In this document: positions 10,726 through 22,389 of the stretch, in pieces
How the letters are laid out: the number at the start of each line of letters is the position of its first letter
How positions within the stretch are numbered: the stretch's first letter is position 1
From: Corallium rubrum
Lineage: Eukaryota; Cnidaria; Anthozoa; Scleralcyonacea; Coralliidae
Reading direction: 5' to 3'
Assembly: GCA_964035015.1 (NCBI GenBank)
Contig: OZ036001.1
Location: forward strand, 16,565,111 to 16,629,110
DNA: 64,000 bases
The notes under the pieces: model-generated
The model's input: the letters and a program-made list of their open reading frames with translations, nothing else
Told to the model about the DNA's origin: nothing
Database searches by the model: none
Translations under genes and position numbers: made by a program

Positions 10726-13150
10726 GATTCCCAGGAAAATGTTAATGCAACTACTGTCACTGTTGACAGAGAGGTCCTGGAACGAGAGAGTAGAATATAT
10801 CGCCGCTCAGCATCTCGGTCACTTTCAAAATATGAAGAAACCATTAACTCATATGCATTGATCTGCTGTGAACAAGATGCAACTCTTCTCAAAGACAGAA
10901 ATAGGCTGTTTAAATTGGCGAGAGAAAAAGCTGATTCTGAGGGTTACCAGTACAAGAAACGAAAGTCTCAATCAACAGTATTTGGTAATGAAGAAGAAAC
11001 CAAAGGTGCTACAAAGAGTTTGAAATTGGTGACCAAAGAGCGTCAAAAGAGAACATTACAGTTGACTGAGGATATTAAGAGTTCTACTGATACAATAAAG
11101 TTGCTGGAGCTACAAAGAGAGAAGTTTGTCAATGCAACAAAATACCTTCAAGCTGCTGAAGTGGTAACAGATTTCAGAATGCAGAAAAAAGCTAAGGAGA
11201 CTACAAGATGAGCTTACAAAGCTTCAGAAGGCTGATGTTCGTTCGAAGAAGTACCATAAGGGTAAAAGCTCCAGTAAAAGCAAAAGTCTGGATAGTTTTA
11301 CCATTCGTTCATCTAAAGTATCCCCTATGACCAGTGCAACTGACAGATGAAGTGGTTCTACCAGTACTGTGCTCGAGAGTGACGTTGACATACAAGATGG
11401 TTTACATGAAAGTGAAGAGTGCATTGAAGTAGAGAGTGCCTCCATTCCCGTTGCCAAGAGAGGTGAACAGCGTATAGATACGTTCGCCATTAGTTCATCC
11501 AAAGCATCTCCTGTGACAAGTGTGGTTGACGGATCAAGTGGTTCTATCAGTACTGTGCTCGAGTGTGACGTTGACATACAAGATGGTTTACATGAAAGTG
11601 AAGAGTGCACTGAAGTAGAGAGTGCCTCCATTCCCGTTGCCAAGAGAGGTGAACAGCGTATAGATACGTTCGCCATTAGTTCATCCAAAGCATCTCCTGT
11701 GACAAGTGTAGTTGACGGATCAAGTGGTTCTACCAGAATTGAGCTCCAAGAGAGAGTCACAGGACAAGAAGGTTTTCATGGAAGAAGTGAAGAGTGCATC
11801 GAAATAGAAAGTGCCTCCATACTTGTTGCCAAGAGAGGTGAACAGTTCATCGCCATTAGTTCATCAAAAGGATCTCCTATAGCCAGCGAAGCCTGCAGAT
11901 CAAGTTGTTCTACCAATATTGAACTACAAGGTGAAATTACAGTGCAAGAGGTTTCTCCTGTAAGAAGTGAAGAGCAGCATGGTTCTCTACAAACCAACCA
12001 AAGTCAAGATGACCAGAGTGCTGATACGCTTTTTGCCAGAGCCCCGCAGACAATGTAGAAATCTCTTTGGGGCACATGGAAACGGTCTCGCTGCGTTACA
12101 AAAAATATTTGTCATGTAACCTCTCTAACTTTTCTTCTACTAAGAACGGACTTTATTACAGCCAAATAACTGACTTGTCCTTGAAAGAGTTTGTAATTGC
12201 ACGAAGAGATCACTGTGAAAAGAATCATTCGGTTTCGTGTAAAGAATGCAACAGCCTTATTGCAGCGGCAGAGCAAATCAATGGAAATGGCAGAGAAGAG
12301 TTTGCTGAAAAGAAAAGTACCAAAACGTGCTTCGAAGTTACTTAAACAATTCCCCAGCCTCGGAAAAGATATTGTAGATTTCGTTCATGAAAATCGAATT
12401 GGTGCAGATGCCTGGAGGAGGACTGGCGTGGCCACGTTTGATGGTAACGTGAAGAGTGGACCTCGTGTGACATATCGCAAAATCAAGGAACATTTAGAAA
12501 GCAAATATCAGAGAAAGTTTAGTTATGGAGCAATTGACCAGCTGTCAGTTGTCCGAAATAAGAGGCGCCGATCCTCCAAACACTATTGGGGTGCAGCACA
12601 GATAACTTGCCGAAGGGCTCGAAAGGGATTTAACATAAAGCTGAATCCAGATGCACATTGGAGCGCTGCTTTTTACAAAGGATTGGACAAGATCCAATTT
12701 GAAGATGGTAGAGATAAGTGTATGATAAACCGTGATGATGCATCTGGATTTAGGCTCGATACGAAGCAGTCTCGAACGAGAGTCGTCAAGAAGTAACAAC
12801 GAGGACGGACTATGTTAACAAATATTCATTGGTATTACAAGTAACATCATACCTCATTCCAGCTACGAAAACAACTCTTCAACACTCCGCGGGTCTGGTG
12901 AAGGCGCATATTCTGTACCCCAAGGATCCTTCACAACATGCAGCAGATCTTGTTATACTGGGGAATGACCCAGACTTCAAGTTTTGTTTCAAGAACAAAC
13001 CAATAGATTGCATAAGAGTGGATGGCGCAGGTAACGAAGGTCCAATACACACGGAGGTGCAGTTTTTGTGGACAGAGAGACACCTGGAACAGGAAAACGT
13101 TTGCAAAAATACAGCTACAAAGTCTAGTCAAATGATACAAATAACCATCT
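10726..13150 (+). pseudogene. DDE-like transposase gene with coiled-coil N-terminal part, broken
   Basis: From the TTAG acceptor at 10725 a Lys/Glu-rich coiled-coil-like stretch is open to about 11200 (ERESRIYRRSASRS; KKRKSQSTVFGN). It is followed by a Ser/Thr-rich 186-bp tandem repeat, a Cys-rich piece (CEKNHSVSCKEC) and a helix-turn-helix-like region with FPSLGKDIVDFVHENRIG. Two Asp-containing blocks end it (INRDDASGFRLDT and PIDCIRVDGAGNEGPIH), which I read as parts of an RNase H-fold transposase core. Similar proteins are, from memory, common uncharacterised ORFs in cnidarians and molluscs. Disruptions: frameshift near 11190, TGA at 11348-11350, frame changes near 12055 and 12260, TAA at 12794 bypassed by a frame change, and truncation near 13110. 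Confidence 0.6.
11354..11930 (+). repeat. 186-bp in-frame coding tandem repeat (about 3.3 units)
   Basis: GGTTCTA-starting units begin at 11354, 11540, 11726 and 11906. The first two intervals are exactly 186 bp (62 codons) and the last is 180 bp. Each encodes a Ser-rich unit with SSKASPVTS, ESASIPVAKRGEQ and an acidic SEECxE motif. The first two units are nearly identical, later ones diverge. The length keeps the reading frame, so expansion occurred while the gene was still coding. Confidence 0.9.
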
Positions 13151-13500
13151 AACTGCTTGAGTTATTCACTCACATGTATGTACGTTTTTTTAACTTTCAA
13201 ATAAGTCTGTTAATATACTGTATTTATCTTTTTGACTTCTATGACCCGGGGATTTTGACGTGAGGATGTTTTGACTGGTAAGCATCCAAGGCATGCCCTC
13301 CCAGAAAAATTTTACCACTTAATTACCAGCAATGACTGTGGGCTGTAGCTATTAAAGTTTGAAATAAACAACTATTTTTTGCTATATTGTGGGTGGGCCC
13401 TTTTAGTACTACACTAAATATCTCTTGGAAAATTTATACATATATATCTATATCTATCTCATGTATTAATCTGTTATACTGTATTACAATGTACCTTTAG

Positions 13501-16500
13501 GAAAGGTCTCATATATTAGAAGAACATCCAAAGTAAAATCAAGTGGAAGACCAACACTCACCCTCCCACTTGTTATATTCAGTGATGAGACAAGTGGGAA
13601 CACAACAAAGAAATGGAACCGCCTTGAAACATATTCCTTTTTTCTTGCATCCCTTCCAAGACAAGAAATTCATCAGTTTAGTAACATAAAGTTCCTTTCT
13701 GTGTCAAATCTGGTTGATTCCATCAGTCTTGGAAAAGCTATTGCAACTGATCTGTCAGGTGAACAATCTAAAATAAAAATTGTTAGAACTTTTATCCTTT
13801 TACCTCAGTATACAGTGAGTGTTTATAAAACTTTCTTAAATGGAAAACCCCTATATAATTCTATTCCAATGAGAACCCTAGTAGATTATAGCTGACTTGT
13901 AAGTGAACAAAACCACTTTCTTATTGTGGCACAGTGTAATTGATCAAACCCTCGTAATTTTTAATATTACAGTCAAACTGGGTGTTCTCTTGCGACCTGT
14001 TGATTGATAAGTTCCGGTGAGCAATTTGCAAACGTTTCAGGAATATTTATTTCCAAAATTCAATATCTTGTTACTTAAACTACAGCCATTTGCATGGCTG
14101 AAAATACATTAAATACTACCTACCCACCCACAGTAATATTTTAAACATAAATTTGTATATTTACTCAAAAGAAAGACGAACCTTTAAAGGAATCTACTGA
14201 GGAATCTTCACGAGACATTTGCAAGTTGCTCAAGCCAAATTGACAATCAACATTGCAATGTTGTGATGCAATATTGCAAAATCGCATGCAAGAGAACATC
14301 CAGTTTGACTGTAAATACATTTTGCATTTATACTGTAGAGCTTGAGAATGGAATGCTAATGTATGATTCCTTGAATGAAGAAGAGGTGTTTGTCCAGTGT
14401 CCTGTGATATGTGTAATGGCTGACAACCCACGAGCATCAGAATTTTGCCATCACCTTGGAAGTTCAGCAAAGAAGTTTTGTCGTTACTGTGACGTACGTA
14501 AGGGTCATTAAAATTACTTTAAAATTTATGAAGGAAGACAAGGAATGGTCTGACAGAAGTCATGTAACACTGTAGATCTTGATTTTTTTGCATCAAAAAA
14601 TCACCTATAATCAGCCATACTGTATACACTACAGGTATGGTACCTCATATTTTTGGGTACAAGATTCATGATCAGTCTTCTTTTTTTTTCAAGTTGAACT
14701 TCAAGTTGAACTTGAAAACTAATTTTCAAATAATTAAATTTAAAAAACATTAAATAATTAACAAATCTAAATGATGTTTTTCCCAGGCAACCAAAGAAAC
14801 AGCAACAGAACTTGGCCAATTGAAAACTGATGATGGAATAAGAGAAACAGTTATTCAAATCAATAATTGCCGGTACAGTATGCATGGTGCTACATTAGAA
14901 TTACTGTATACAGGCAATTACAGCATACATCTAGGCAAGGCAAATGTTGCAAAGTAATTTCATGTGAAATATTAATTCATGTCCTGTCACTCATATATAT
15001 CTATCCACCTTTTTCTTTTAAGGTCTGTCACAGCCAAAAAAAAGCTTCGTAAAGAGACTGGTGTGACAGAGAAAGGAGGCCAATTTGATGACTTGAACAA
15101 TTTTAAAAGCCCAGGGTAAATGAGAATTTGGTTTAGATATGCACTGATTTTTTTAGTGGTGCACCAGATAGTGCTTTTTACTATCTGGCTGGATACCGGA
15201 TTTGCCAGATAGTTGGGGAAAAAATCTGTCTGGATACCGGATATTTTTGTGTACAGTTTTGGTACCTCTATCTAGTGGAATACTTTGAATTGATTAAAAA
15301 AATAGTGATGTTTAACATAGTTTCTGAGTTGTAACCTACTTTGCAACTGAATTATCAGTATTTCTGCCTCAAACTCTTCTGCAAAATAAATATTATTTCA
15401 GATAAACGTTGAAAATAATGTACAGAGAAAAAGTTTTTGCCACCATTTTGTACGTGGCCATCCTGAGAACAAGTTATTTAACTGCAACAATGGACTTGTC
15501 CACGGCTTGTCCATGATCTTGTGTGCACTTTTATGAGTTTAAATGCCCTGACAAAATTTCACTCTTTGAGAAATAAATGAAGCTGGATATTCTATACATA
15601 TTATACTATTATTACTTCAAGAATTGACTTGGATCCTGGAAAATTACCCAAAAGTAATGCCAAATTATCAAAAAATAAATTATCTGGGATCTGGCTGGAT
15701 AGTAGAAAATATCTGGCCAGATACCGGAGAGTGGGATTTTTTTATTATCTTGCCAGATAATCCAGCCGGATAGTCATTCTTGTTGAGCAAATGTTTTCTG
15801 ACAGTGTTTCTTTATTACAGGCAAACACCAATAGAAATATTACACACCATTTTATTGGGAGCCCAGAAATATTTTCTCGCATCAACATTTGAAAAAATGA
15901 ATGCAGCAGACAAAAAGAAGCTCAGTGCAAAAATATTCGCTTTTGACTTCTCATCATTCCCTCGAAAAATAAGAGGCAATATCACAAGGAATTACAGATC
16001 GTATGTTGGAAGGGATTACAAACTATGGGCACAAATTGCAGTCTTCCTTTTAGATGGAATTATTCCTGAAGACAACCTGAATATTTGGGAACAATTAAGT
16101 GAGGTTCATGTAGATAAATGTTTTCATTAAATTTTGAGTTAACCATTACGGCAACCCAAATATAATTATGCACTTACGTTTATTAGATTTTTGAAATGGC
16201 TTATGTATCAACTGTCAGCAAAGATGACATTGAGACATTGCAAGAACTAGTTTCAGAGTTCCTTGACAATGTAAAGACTTTTCAACCAAACATGCTGAAC
16301 AGATCAAAACTCCATATGCTGCTCCATTTGCCCAGTGACATTAGATTATTAGAACCACCTTCAGGATTTTGCACTGAAAGGTTTGAGAAAGATAAATCAT
16401 TATGTGTATTATAAATAATGTGCTTACAGTCAAACCGGATGTTCTTTACAGCGCAACCTTGCAATATTGACAACACTGGAATGTTGACTTGCTAACAGTA

Positions 16501-17301
16501 CATGGTGATTCCTTGGCAAGTTGCTAAAAATTCGCATTTTAAATATTGATCTTCACATAACATGAAGTTTACTTAGAGTTAGTTGTTCTGACTTTCAATA
16601 GAAGTTACTTCATATTATGCGAAATTTGATATTTAAAATGCGATTTTTTAGCAACTTGCTAAGTGCAATGTTGCTATCAATATATATTGCAATGTTGCTA
16701 TAAATATTGCAAGGTCGCATGGGAAAGAACATCCAGGTTGACTGTAAAAATAGAATAACATGCATGCAATATGCCAGTATAATTATATAATAGATTTTTA
16801 ATTTTAATTTTAAATTACTTTTTAATATGTTATACTAGGTGTGAGGCTTTTAATTCTGTCATAAGGCAACAAAACATTTTTTCAAACCGACATGCAGTCA
16901 GCAAAGACATCTCCAAAAAATTTATTTCAAATGAAAAAATAAAGTTTATCATTCAAGGAGGAATTTGGGGAGAGAGTGAGAAGTAGGTCTTGCTATTCTA
17001 TTGCAGTAAACCTGATTAATATTGTTACTGCATGCTTGTACAGTATGGAATAGGATATGATGAATATATAATATCGTCTGGCTACTATAAGCCTAGAGTG
17101 AATAATTTTCTTGTTTCCAGATTACATACAACAGCTAAACATACAACAGCTTTCTTCTACAACCAGATTCAGAAATTTTTTTATGAGGAAGACACTACTG
17201 CAGCCAGTGACAAACTCATCCATCAACCTGGTGCCTTGAGACTAGTAAATAAATGTTATATTATCATAGGAAGGGTAATTGGCAGCCATTTTGTTGGAAC
17301 A
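13501..17301 (+). CDS. Tnp2-type (CACTA/EnSpm) transposase, eight exons, 3' end lost to a LINE
   Basis: Exons by my reading: 13501-13758, 14339-14493, 14787-14872, 15023-15115, 15821-16103, 16187-16380, 16839-16982 and 17121 onward. Every junction has GT..AG and the phases agree throughout, with no stop. Landmarks match animal Tnp2-type transposases: LPLVIFSDETSGN with KKWNRLETY, then MADNPRASEFCHHLGSSAK with CRYCD, TPIEILHTILLG, the VGRDYKLWAQIA box, and TERCEAFNSVIR formed across the exon 6/7 junction. Such enzymes cut and paste CACTA-type elements. The first exons upstream of 13501 were not identified. The last exon runs into LINE ORF1 near 17300, so the native C-terminus is missing. Introns carry MITEs. 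Confidence 0.8.
13969..14314. mobile_element. MITE (ACAGTCAAAC family) in Tnp2 intron 1, copy 1
   Basis: The left end ACAGTCAAACTGGGTGTTC and right end GAACATCCAGTTTGACTGT are inverted. The interior is AT-rich with repeated TTGCAAxxTTGC motifs and no ORF. It is the same family as 16426-16745. Confidence 0.8.
15150..15782. mobile_element. Inverted-repeat element with CTGGATA/TATCTGGC motifs in Tnp2 intron 4
   Basis: The left side has CTATCTGGCTGGATACCGG followed by TCTGTCTGGATACCGGAT. The right side has TATCTGGCCAGATACCGG and CCAGATAATCCAGCCGGATAG, partly inverted. It is non-coding. Fragments of the same motif occur at about 10600-10660 and 24740-24780, so it is a dispersed family. Confidence 0.6.
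16426..16745. mobile_element. MITE (ACAGTCAAAC family) in Tnp2 intron 6, copy 2
   Basis: 320 bp with ends ACAGTCAAACCGGATGTTCT and AGAACATCCAGGTTGACTGT. A nested inner inverted repeat (GCAAGTTGCTAAAAATTCGC / GCGATTTTTTAGCAACTTGC) makes a long hairpin. It lies wholly between the exon 6 donor and exon 7 acceptor. Confidence 0.85.
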
Positions 17302-18915
17302 ATGTCTAACCTGGAAGAAGTTCTCGCTGATTTTAAGTGCGAAGCAAAAGCAGACGTCGTCCAGAAGCTAACTGGGCTTCGATCTGTAGACAAACTGATG
17401 ACTACGAAACTAGAACTCTACGAGAAGTGCCGAAATATCAAAGATTTTCCTAAAGGAGAATTTTATAGTCGACGAAGGACGAAGGGAGGTAGTGTATTTG
17501 GTTGTCTCGAAAGGCGTCTGGCAGAAGATATATACGAACTTCTGAATTGTTTGGATACTAAAACCATCTCGCCTGAAATACGAGCCATGTTCAAGCCGGT
17601 ATCTGTGATAAAGGTGGAAGACCATGGCAATGGTCGACATGAGAGTCCTGATATTGAGCCACTTGTCAGTGGAAGATTGTCGTTTTCTTCTCCTTCGACC
17701 CGTGAGAGTGGCTGGTCTGGCATCAAAACCCAAATTGCATCAATACAAAGCGGGTATTTGCTCTTTAAAGAGGAGACAGAAAGTAATATGGCAGAACTTA
17801 AAGATAAAGTCAATGATTTGATTTCTGTTGTGGAATTTCAGAAACACGAGATAAGCGTTCTAAACGAAGAAAATAAATGTCTTCGAGATATTTGCATAAA
17901 CTGTGATTCTTCTTCAACGCCTCGTCTTGAAGGATCTGGTAATGTATTCTTGAATAAATTAATTTGCGAGTCAACGAAAGCCAAGGCCTGTTCGAAGAAA
18001 AATATTGAAAAGGGACACAGTGTCGTCATACAGACAGTTTTAACCAAGGAAACAGCACGGGGTGGCGAGGAGAGTGTTTTAGAAGTGTTTCCTGAAGACC
18101 CAAAAGTTACGGAGACAAATCCTGTTTTTGTCCCTGACAATACACAATTGATCATCCACGACCAACAAATTTCCCAAGGTTTACATCCCGGTCCATGCAC
18201 CTCAGTAATGCCGGAAAAACTGTCGGAGTATTCACTTGAGTCCCAAATTCATAATTATAGAGAAAAACACAAAGCTGTGTATTCAACTAAATTACAAAAG
18301 AAAAATTCATCGCCTTCGAAACGAATGACTCAATTAGAGAAATCTATGTATCCAACCAGGTCACCCAAATGGAACGAGGAATTTAAACATAATCAAAGAA
18401 ATAAAATTACCTCCATGCCTCGTGTACTTATCTTGGGTGATTCTACTACAAAAAAACTGATCCCCAAGAAACTTTCTAAAGATGTAGCTGGAAAGGTTTT
18501 CTGCCAATCAAATTGGTTCAGTAAAACTAAAAACGGTTATGATCAGCTGAACAATTTGGTTAATTGTTATGAACCAACCGCGTTAATTGTTCAGACGAGA
18601 GTTGAAAAAGTGCCTTCAGGAACAGCCGACCAAATAGCTGAACAGACCGTAGATCTACTAATGCAGGCGCGACGGCAATTGCCAAAAGCAAGAATTGCAG
18701 TTTCAAGCGCAATCAACAATCGACCCGTCCGTCCGAAAATTTCTTTTGTAAACCAGCACCTACGGCACTTTTGTCGAACACATGGTTTCGACTTTATTGA
18801 CAACAGTAACATTCCTCGTACCAGCTGTGGTGATACATCTCTTCATCCCTCTCTTAGTGACGATAGATCAATATTGCTGGAAAACAATCTCCGCACTTAT
18901 TTACAAAGTCATTGA
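17302..18915 (+). CDS. LINE ORF1: coiled coil plus SGNH-hydrolase-like domain
   Basis: From the ATG at 17302 the frame is open for 537 codons, a normal length for CR1/L2-group ORF1. The N-terminal third is charged and unrecognised. A heptad-like coiled coil sits around residues 160-200 (ETESNMAELKDKVNDL; VLNEENKCL). The C-terminal third has VLILGDSTTKKL and a late LHPSLSDD block, which I read as the SGNH/GDSL-type esterase fold found in many CR1-clade ORF1 proteins. ORF1 proteins bind element RNA and help reverse transcription. The frame is also open upstream into the Tnp2 exon to an ATG at 17032, so a chimeric reading frame exists. The ORF1 start at 17302 is chosen because upstream residues fit the transposase. 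Confidence 0.75.
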   Translation: MSNLEEVLADFKCEAKADVVQKLTGLRSVDKLMTTKLELYEKCRNIKDFPKGEFYSRRRTKGGSVFGCLERRLAEDIYELLNCLDTKTISPEIRAMFKPVSVIKVEDHGNGRHESPDIEPLVSGRLSFSSPSTRESGWSGIKTQIASIQSGYLLFKEETESNMAELKDKVNDLISVVEFQKHEISVLNEENKCLRDICINCDSSSTPRLEGSGNVFLNKLICESTKAKACSKKNIEKGHSVVIQTVLTKETARGGEESVLEVFPEDPKVTETNPVFVPDNTQLIIHDQQISQGLHPGPCTSVMPEKLSEYSLESQIHNYREKHKAVYSTKLQKKNSSPSKRMTQLEKSMYPTRSPKWNEEFKHNQRNKITSMPRVLILGDSTTKKLIPKKLSKDVAGKVFCQSNWFSKTKNGYDQLNNLVNCYEPTALIVQTRVEKVPSGTADQIAEQTVDLLMQARRQLPKARIAVSSAINNRPVRPKISFVNQHLRHFCRTHGFDFIDNSNIPRTSCGDTSLHPSLSDDRSILLENNLRTYLQSH

Positions 18916-19017
18916 CTAAATATTTCCTATTTAACGCACGACGACACAGCTTTTCCCACTATCTTTGTCAGTTATCCTACTTTAGCTGCGGCCCATAGGG
19001 AAACCAACCATATACCC

Positions 19018-21923
19018 ATGTCTAATACCAGACAACTACAATCTTACAACTCAGTAAAATATGTATACAATTCTCCGATACCTGTTAGAATCACTAACCG
19101 ATATGTTGTCTCTAGTCTACGCAGCGCTGGTATAAACAGACAAAGACCTCATATAAGAGCGTCTTACAAATCTACGAATTGTATTAAAATATCTATTGAT
19201 GCAACTGTCAATCGAAACCAATTTGTTCCTCGCATAATGTTGTCGAACACTATGTCACTAGTCCCTAAACTAGACGAAGTTCAGGAATTTCTCTTAAAGA
19301 ATAATGTTGACATCGAATTTATAACTGAGACATGGTTAAAAGATCGTATATTTTACTCAGTTGTAAACATACAAGGCTATACGATTTATCGAAAAGACCG
19401 ATCTATTCAAGAACACGGAGGCGTTTGTATATACATTAAAGATCACATCAAACATGAAATTCCCAACAATTTACAATGTTGTGACGAACACGAAATTTTT
19501 TGGATAAAATTACACCCCACGCGACGACCTCGTAGGTTTTCGTGCATAATTGCCGCAGTTGTTTATCATCCGCCCGCATCGGACATACAATCGATCTCTA
19601 ATCACCTTTTTCAAAGCCTGTCAGCAGCAGAATCCATGTTTCCTAACTGTGGGATAATTGTTGCAGGGGATTTCAACCGCCTTAACACCAGCAGCCTGCA
19701 AAGACATTTCAAGTTAAAGCAGCTCGTGAAGTCTGCTACTAGAGGTCAAGCAATACTCGATTTGATTCTTACAAACATGAGTCAATATTTTTCGTCACCG
19801 GAAACCTCTCCCCCTTTCGGACTATCTGACCACAATACGGTTCTCTTAAAACAAGAAGCTAGAGTAACAGGACAGTCAACCAGGAAACTCATTACTGTCC
19901 GTGACATGAGGGATAGTCGTAAGATGTCACTGGGCCGCTATCTTGGTAACGTTGATTGGTCAATCATGAACTCCTGCAGTGACTGTGATGGGAAACTAGC
20001 AGTCTTTGAGGAATTGGTGAAGATTGGCTTCAATCATATTATCCCTGAAAAAACGATGAAAGTGTACCCTAAGGATGCTCCCTGGATAAGTACCAAAGTA
20101 AAAAAATTGATACGCTTACGTCAGCGTGCCTTTCATTTCAACAGGGAAGGGACTCTTTACAAGTTCTACAGAAACGCTGTAAATAAAGAGAGGAAACTCT
20201 GCAGGGTGAACTACTACGTCTCAAAAGTTCGTGACCTGAAAGAAGTCAATCCCCGTCAATGGTGGAAAGAAGTAAAAAAGTTAAGTGGATCTGGCAGGAA
20301 CAACGACAACGACTTGTTGAACATCCTTAACGTCCCAGAATACGAAAGTTTCTCACGACTGGAAGTAGCAAATGCTCTTAACACAGTCCTTCTGAAACCT
20401 TTACAAGCCTATGAACCACTCGACTCCGGTGCAGCCTATTTAACTGTAGAAGAAGATGCTGATGTTTTTGAGGTTGCCACTCATCGCGTGTATAACACCC
20501 TGTTGCACCTAAATAAGTATAAAGCCTCAGGCCCGGACGACATTCCCAACCGGCTCTATAAAGAAAATGCCGATCTTGTAGCAGAACCCGTTACCGACAT
20601 ACTGAACGCCTCTTTTAGGGATCAGAAGTTGCCCTCCAGTTGGAAACTTGCGAACATATCCCCACTTCCCAAAGTCAAACAGGTCACTGACCCAAAGAAG
20701 GAACTTCGTCCAATCTTCTCACTTACCTCATCCCTTTCCAAAGTTGCAGAAGACTTTGTGGTAGCAGACTATGTGAAACCAGCTGTAACAAAGTCGATCG
20801 ACCCTAATCAGTATGGGACAATTTCCGGTTCTTCCACTGTCTTGGCTCTATTAAGCATGTTTCATAAATGGTTAGGGGAAACTGACGGCACAGGTTCATC
20901 AGAACGGATTCTATTATTTGACTACCGTAAAGCTTTTGATCTGATAGATCATACTACACTCGTTATGAAATTGAAACAGATGGACCTTCCGTACAGCATC
21001 ATTAACTGGATCATAAGTTTTGTCACTAATAGATCACAGAGGGTTAAATTAGGAAAGGACTGTTTTTCGGAGTGGGGAGTTGTTCCATCGGGGGTGCCCC
21101 AAGGAACTAAGTTGGGGCCTTGGTTGTTCTTGGTTATGATCAACGATCTCAATATCGCAGATCCATTTAGCATGTGGAAATATGTCGATGACACCACTGT
21201 GTCTGAGACCATCGTTAAGGGAGAGCAGAGTAAAGCACAACAAGCAGCTGACCAGGTTCATGAGTGGTCAAGAAATAACTTGTTCCAACTTAACTGCGAC
21301 AAAACAAAGGATCTCGTCATCAGTTTCAACCGTTCTTTGCAAGATCAATCATTTCCAACTGTTTACATAGAAGGGAAACCCATTTGTACTGTGACTAGCG
21401 TCAAACTACTAGGAGTTACTATTAACTCTAGTCTAACATGGAATGACCACATCGAAGACCTTATTAAAGGAGCATATAGGAAGTTTTACTTCCTTGTACA
21501 GCTTAAGCGCACTCATGTTCCACATAAAGATCTTGTAATCTTCTATTGTACATGAATTAGATCAAGTATTGATTATGCTTCTCCGGTCTTTCATTATGCA
21601 CTTCCCAAATATCTACAAGCAGATCTAGAAAGAGTTCAAAAAAGAGCATTATCTTGCATTTTTCCAGGGACTCCCTATCAAGACGCGCTAGCTTTGGCAG
21701 GTATTGATTCCATTCATGATCATCACGAAATTCTAACCAAGAAACTGTTTAAGTCAGTTGTGAGAACTCAAATAATAAGCTGAACGACCTACTTCCAAAG
21801 AAAAACACAAATAACATATACGACTTAAGGAAAAAGAGAACCTTTGATGTTCCCCTTGTAAAAGCGAATCGATTTTTTAACTCTTTTATTATGCAAAGTT
21901 GCAATACACATAACAATGAGTGA
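19018..21923 (+). pseudogene. LINE ORF2: APE endonuclease and reverse transcriptase (nearly intact)
   Basis: 845 codons are open from the ATG at 19018, 102 bp after ORF1. The N-terminal endonuclease shows FITETWL, a VAGDFNRL box and LSDHNTV, as in apurinic-type nucleases that nick the target. The RT shows KASGPDDIPNRL, LFDYRKAFDLIDH, SGVPQGTKLGP and the catalytic KYVDDTT. A TGA at 21553-21555 interrupts a conserved position just before IRSSIDYA. A one-base frame change near 21768 precedes the final stop at about 21921. The domains for nicking and copying are whole; only the C-terminal region is broken. The clade is probably CR1/L2-like. Confidence 0.9.
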
Positions 21924-21997
21924 CCAGGTTTGTTAGCTTATTTAGTATATACCTATATAGATTTTATAAGTAATATTGGGCATTTCACTCGATTACA

Positions 21998-22118
21998 TAG
22001 CATGTTCTAAGGATTTTGGGTGAAGGAAAATTCGAGTGTAGAATATATACATTTAGTCTCCAAATGTATATATTCTACACTCGAATTTTCCTTCACCCAA
22101 AATCCTTAGAACATGCTA
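21998..22118. repeat. Perfect palindrome, 57-bp arms
   Basis: TAGCATGTTCTAAGG... and its exact reverse complement are separated by seven bases. I compared the arms base by base and found no mismatch. The arm sequence (GGTGAAGGAAAATTCGAGTG) recurs at 55570-55618 next to the SINE. Confidence 0.95.
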
Positions 22119-22389
22119 TATAGATTTTAGATGTATTAGATGTATAATATGATATAAAACCGTTGTAATATTCATATCACTAACATTGTAAAAGATACTC
22201 AATTCAGCATTTAATTGCTGCAATGTAACTTTGATTTTTTAAACTATTAAACTGTAAATTACAGTACAATACATGGTTTCTCAAAATAAAAATGTGTTTA
22301 TCGCAAACCTTTTGACTTTTTAGATTTGATGTACTGTATAATAAACGAGCAGGAGTGTTTTATCAGATATAACGCTAACACTCTTTACT

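Larger units (their letters stand above)
17302..21990 (+). mobile_element. Two-ORF non-LTR retrotransposon (CR1/L2-like), nearly full length
   Basis: ORF1 and ORF2 lie in the normal order and spacing. The 5' boundary is placed at about 17290-17302, where Tnp2 similarity stops and ORF1 begins. The 3' boundary is uncertain, because the sequence becomes AT-rich after 21925 and I see no poly(A) or clear target-site duplication. It is inserted in the sense direction into the Tnp2 transposase gene. Confidence 0.8.

Noticed and set aside
14186..14260. Upstream extension of Tnp2 exon 2 (reading EPLKESTEESSRDI)
   Set aside because: This stretch belongs to the ACAGTCAAAC MITE and ends in a stop. The exon more plausibly starts after the acceptor at 14338, where phase and homology agree.
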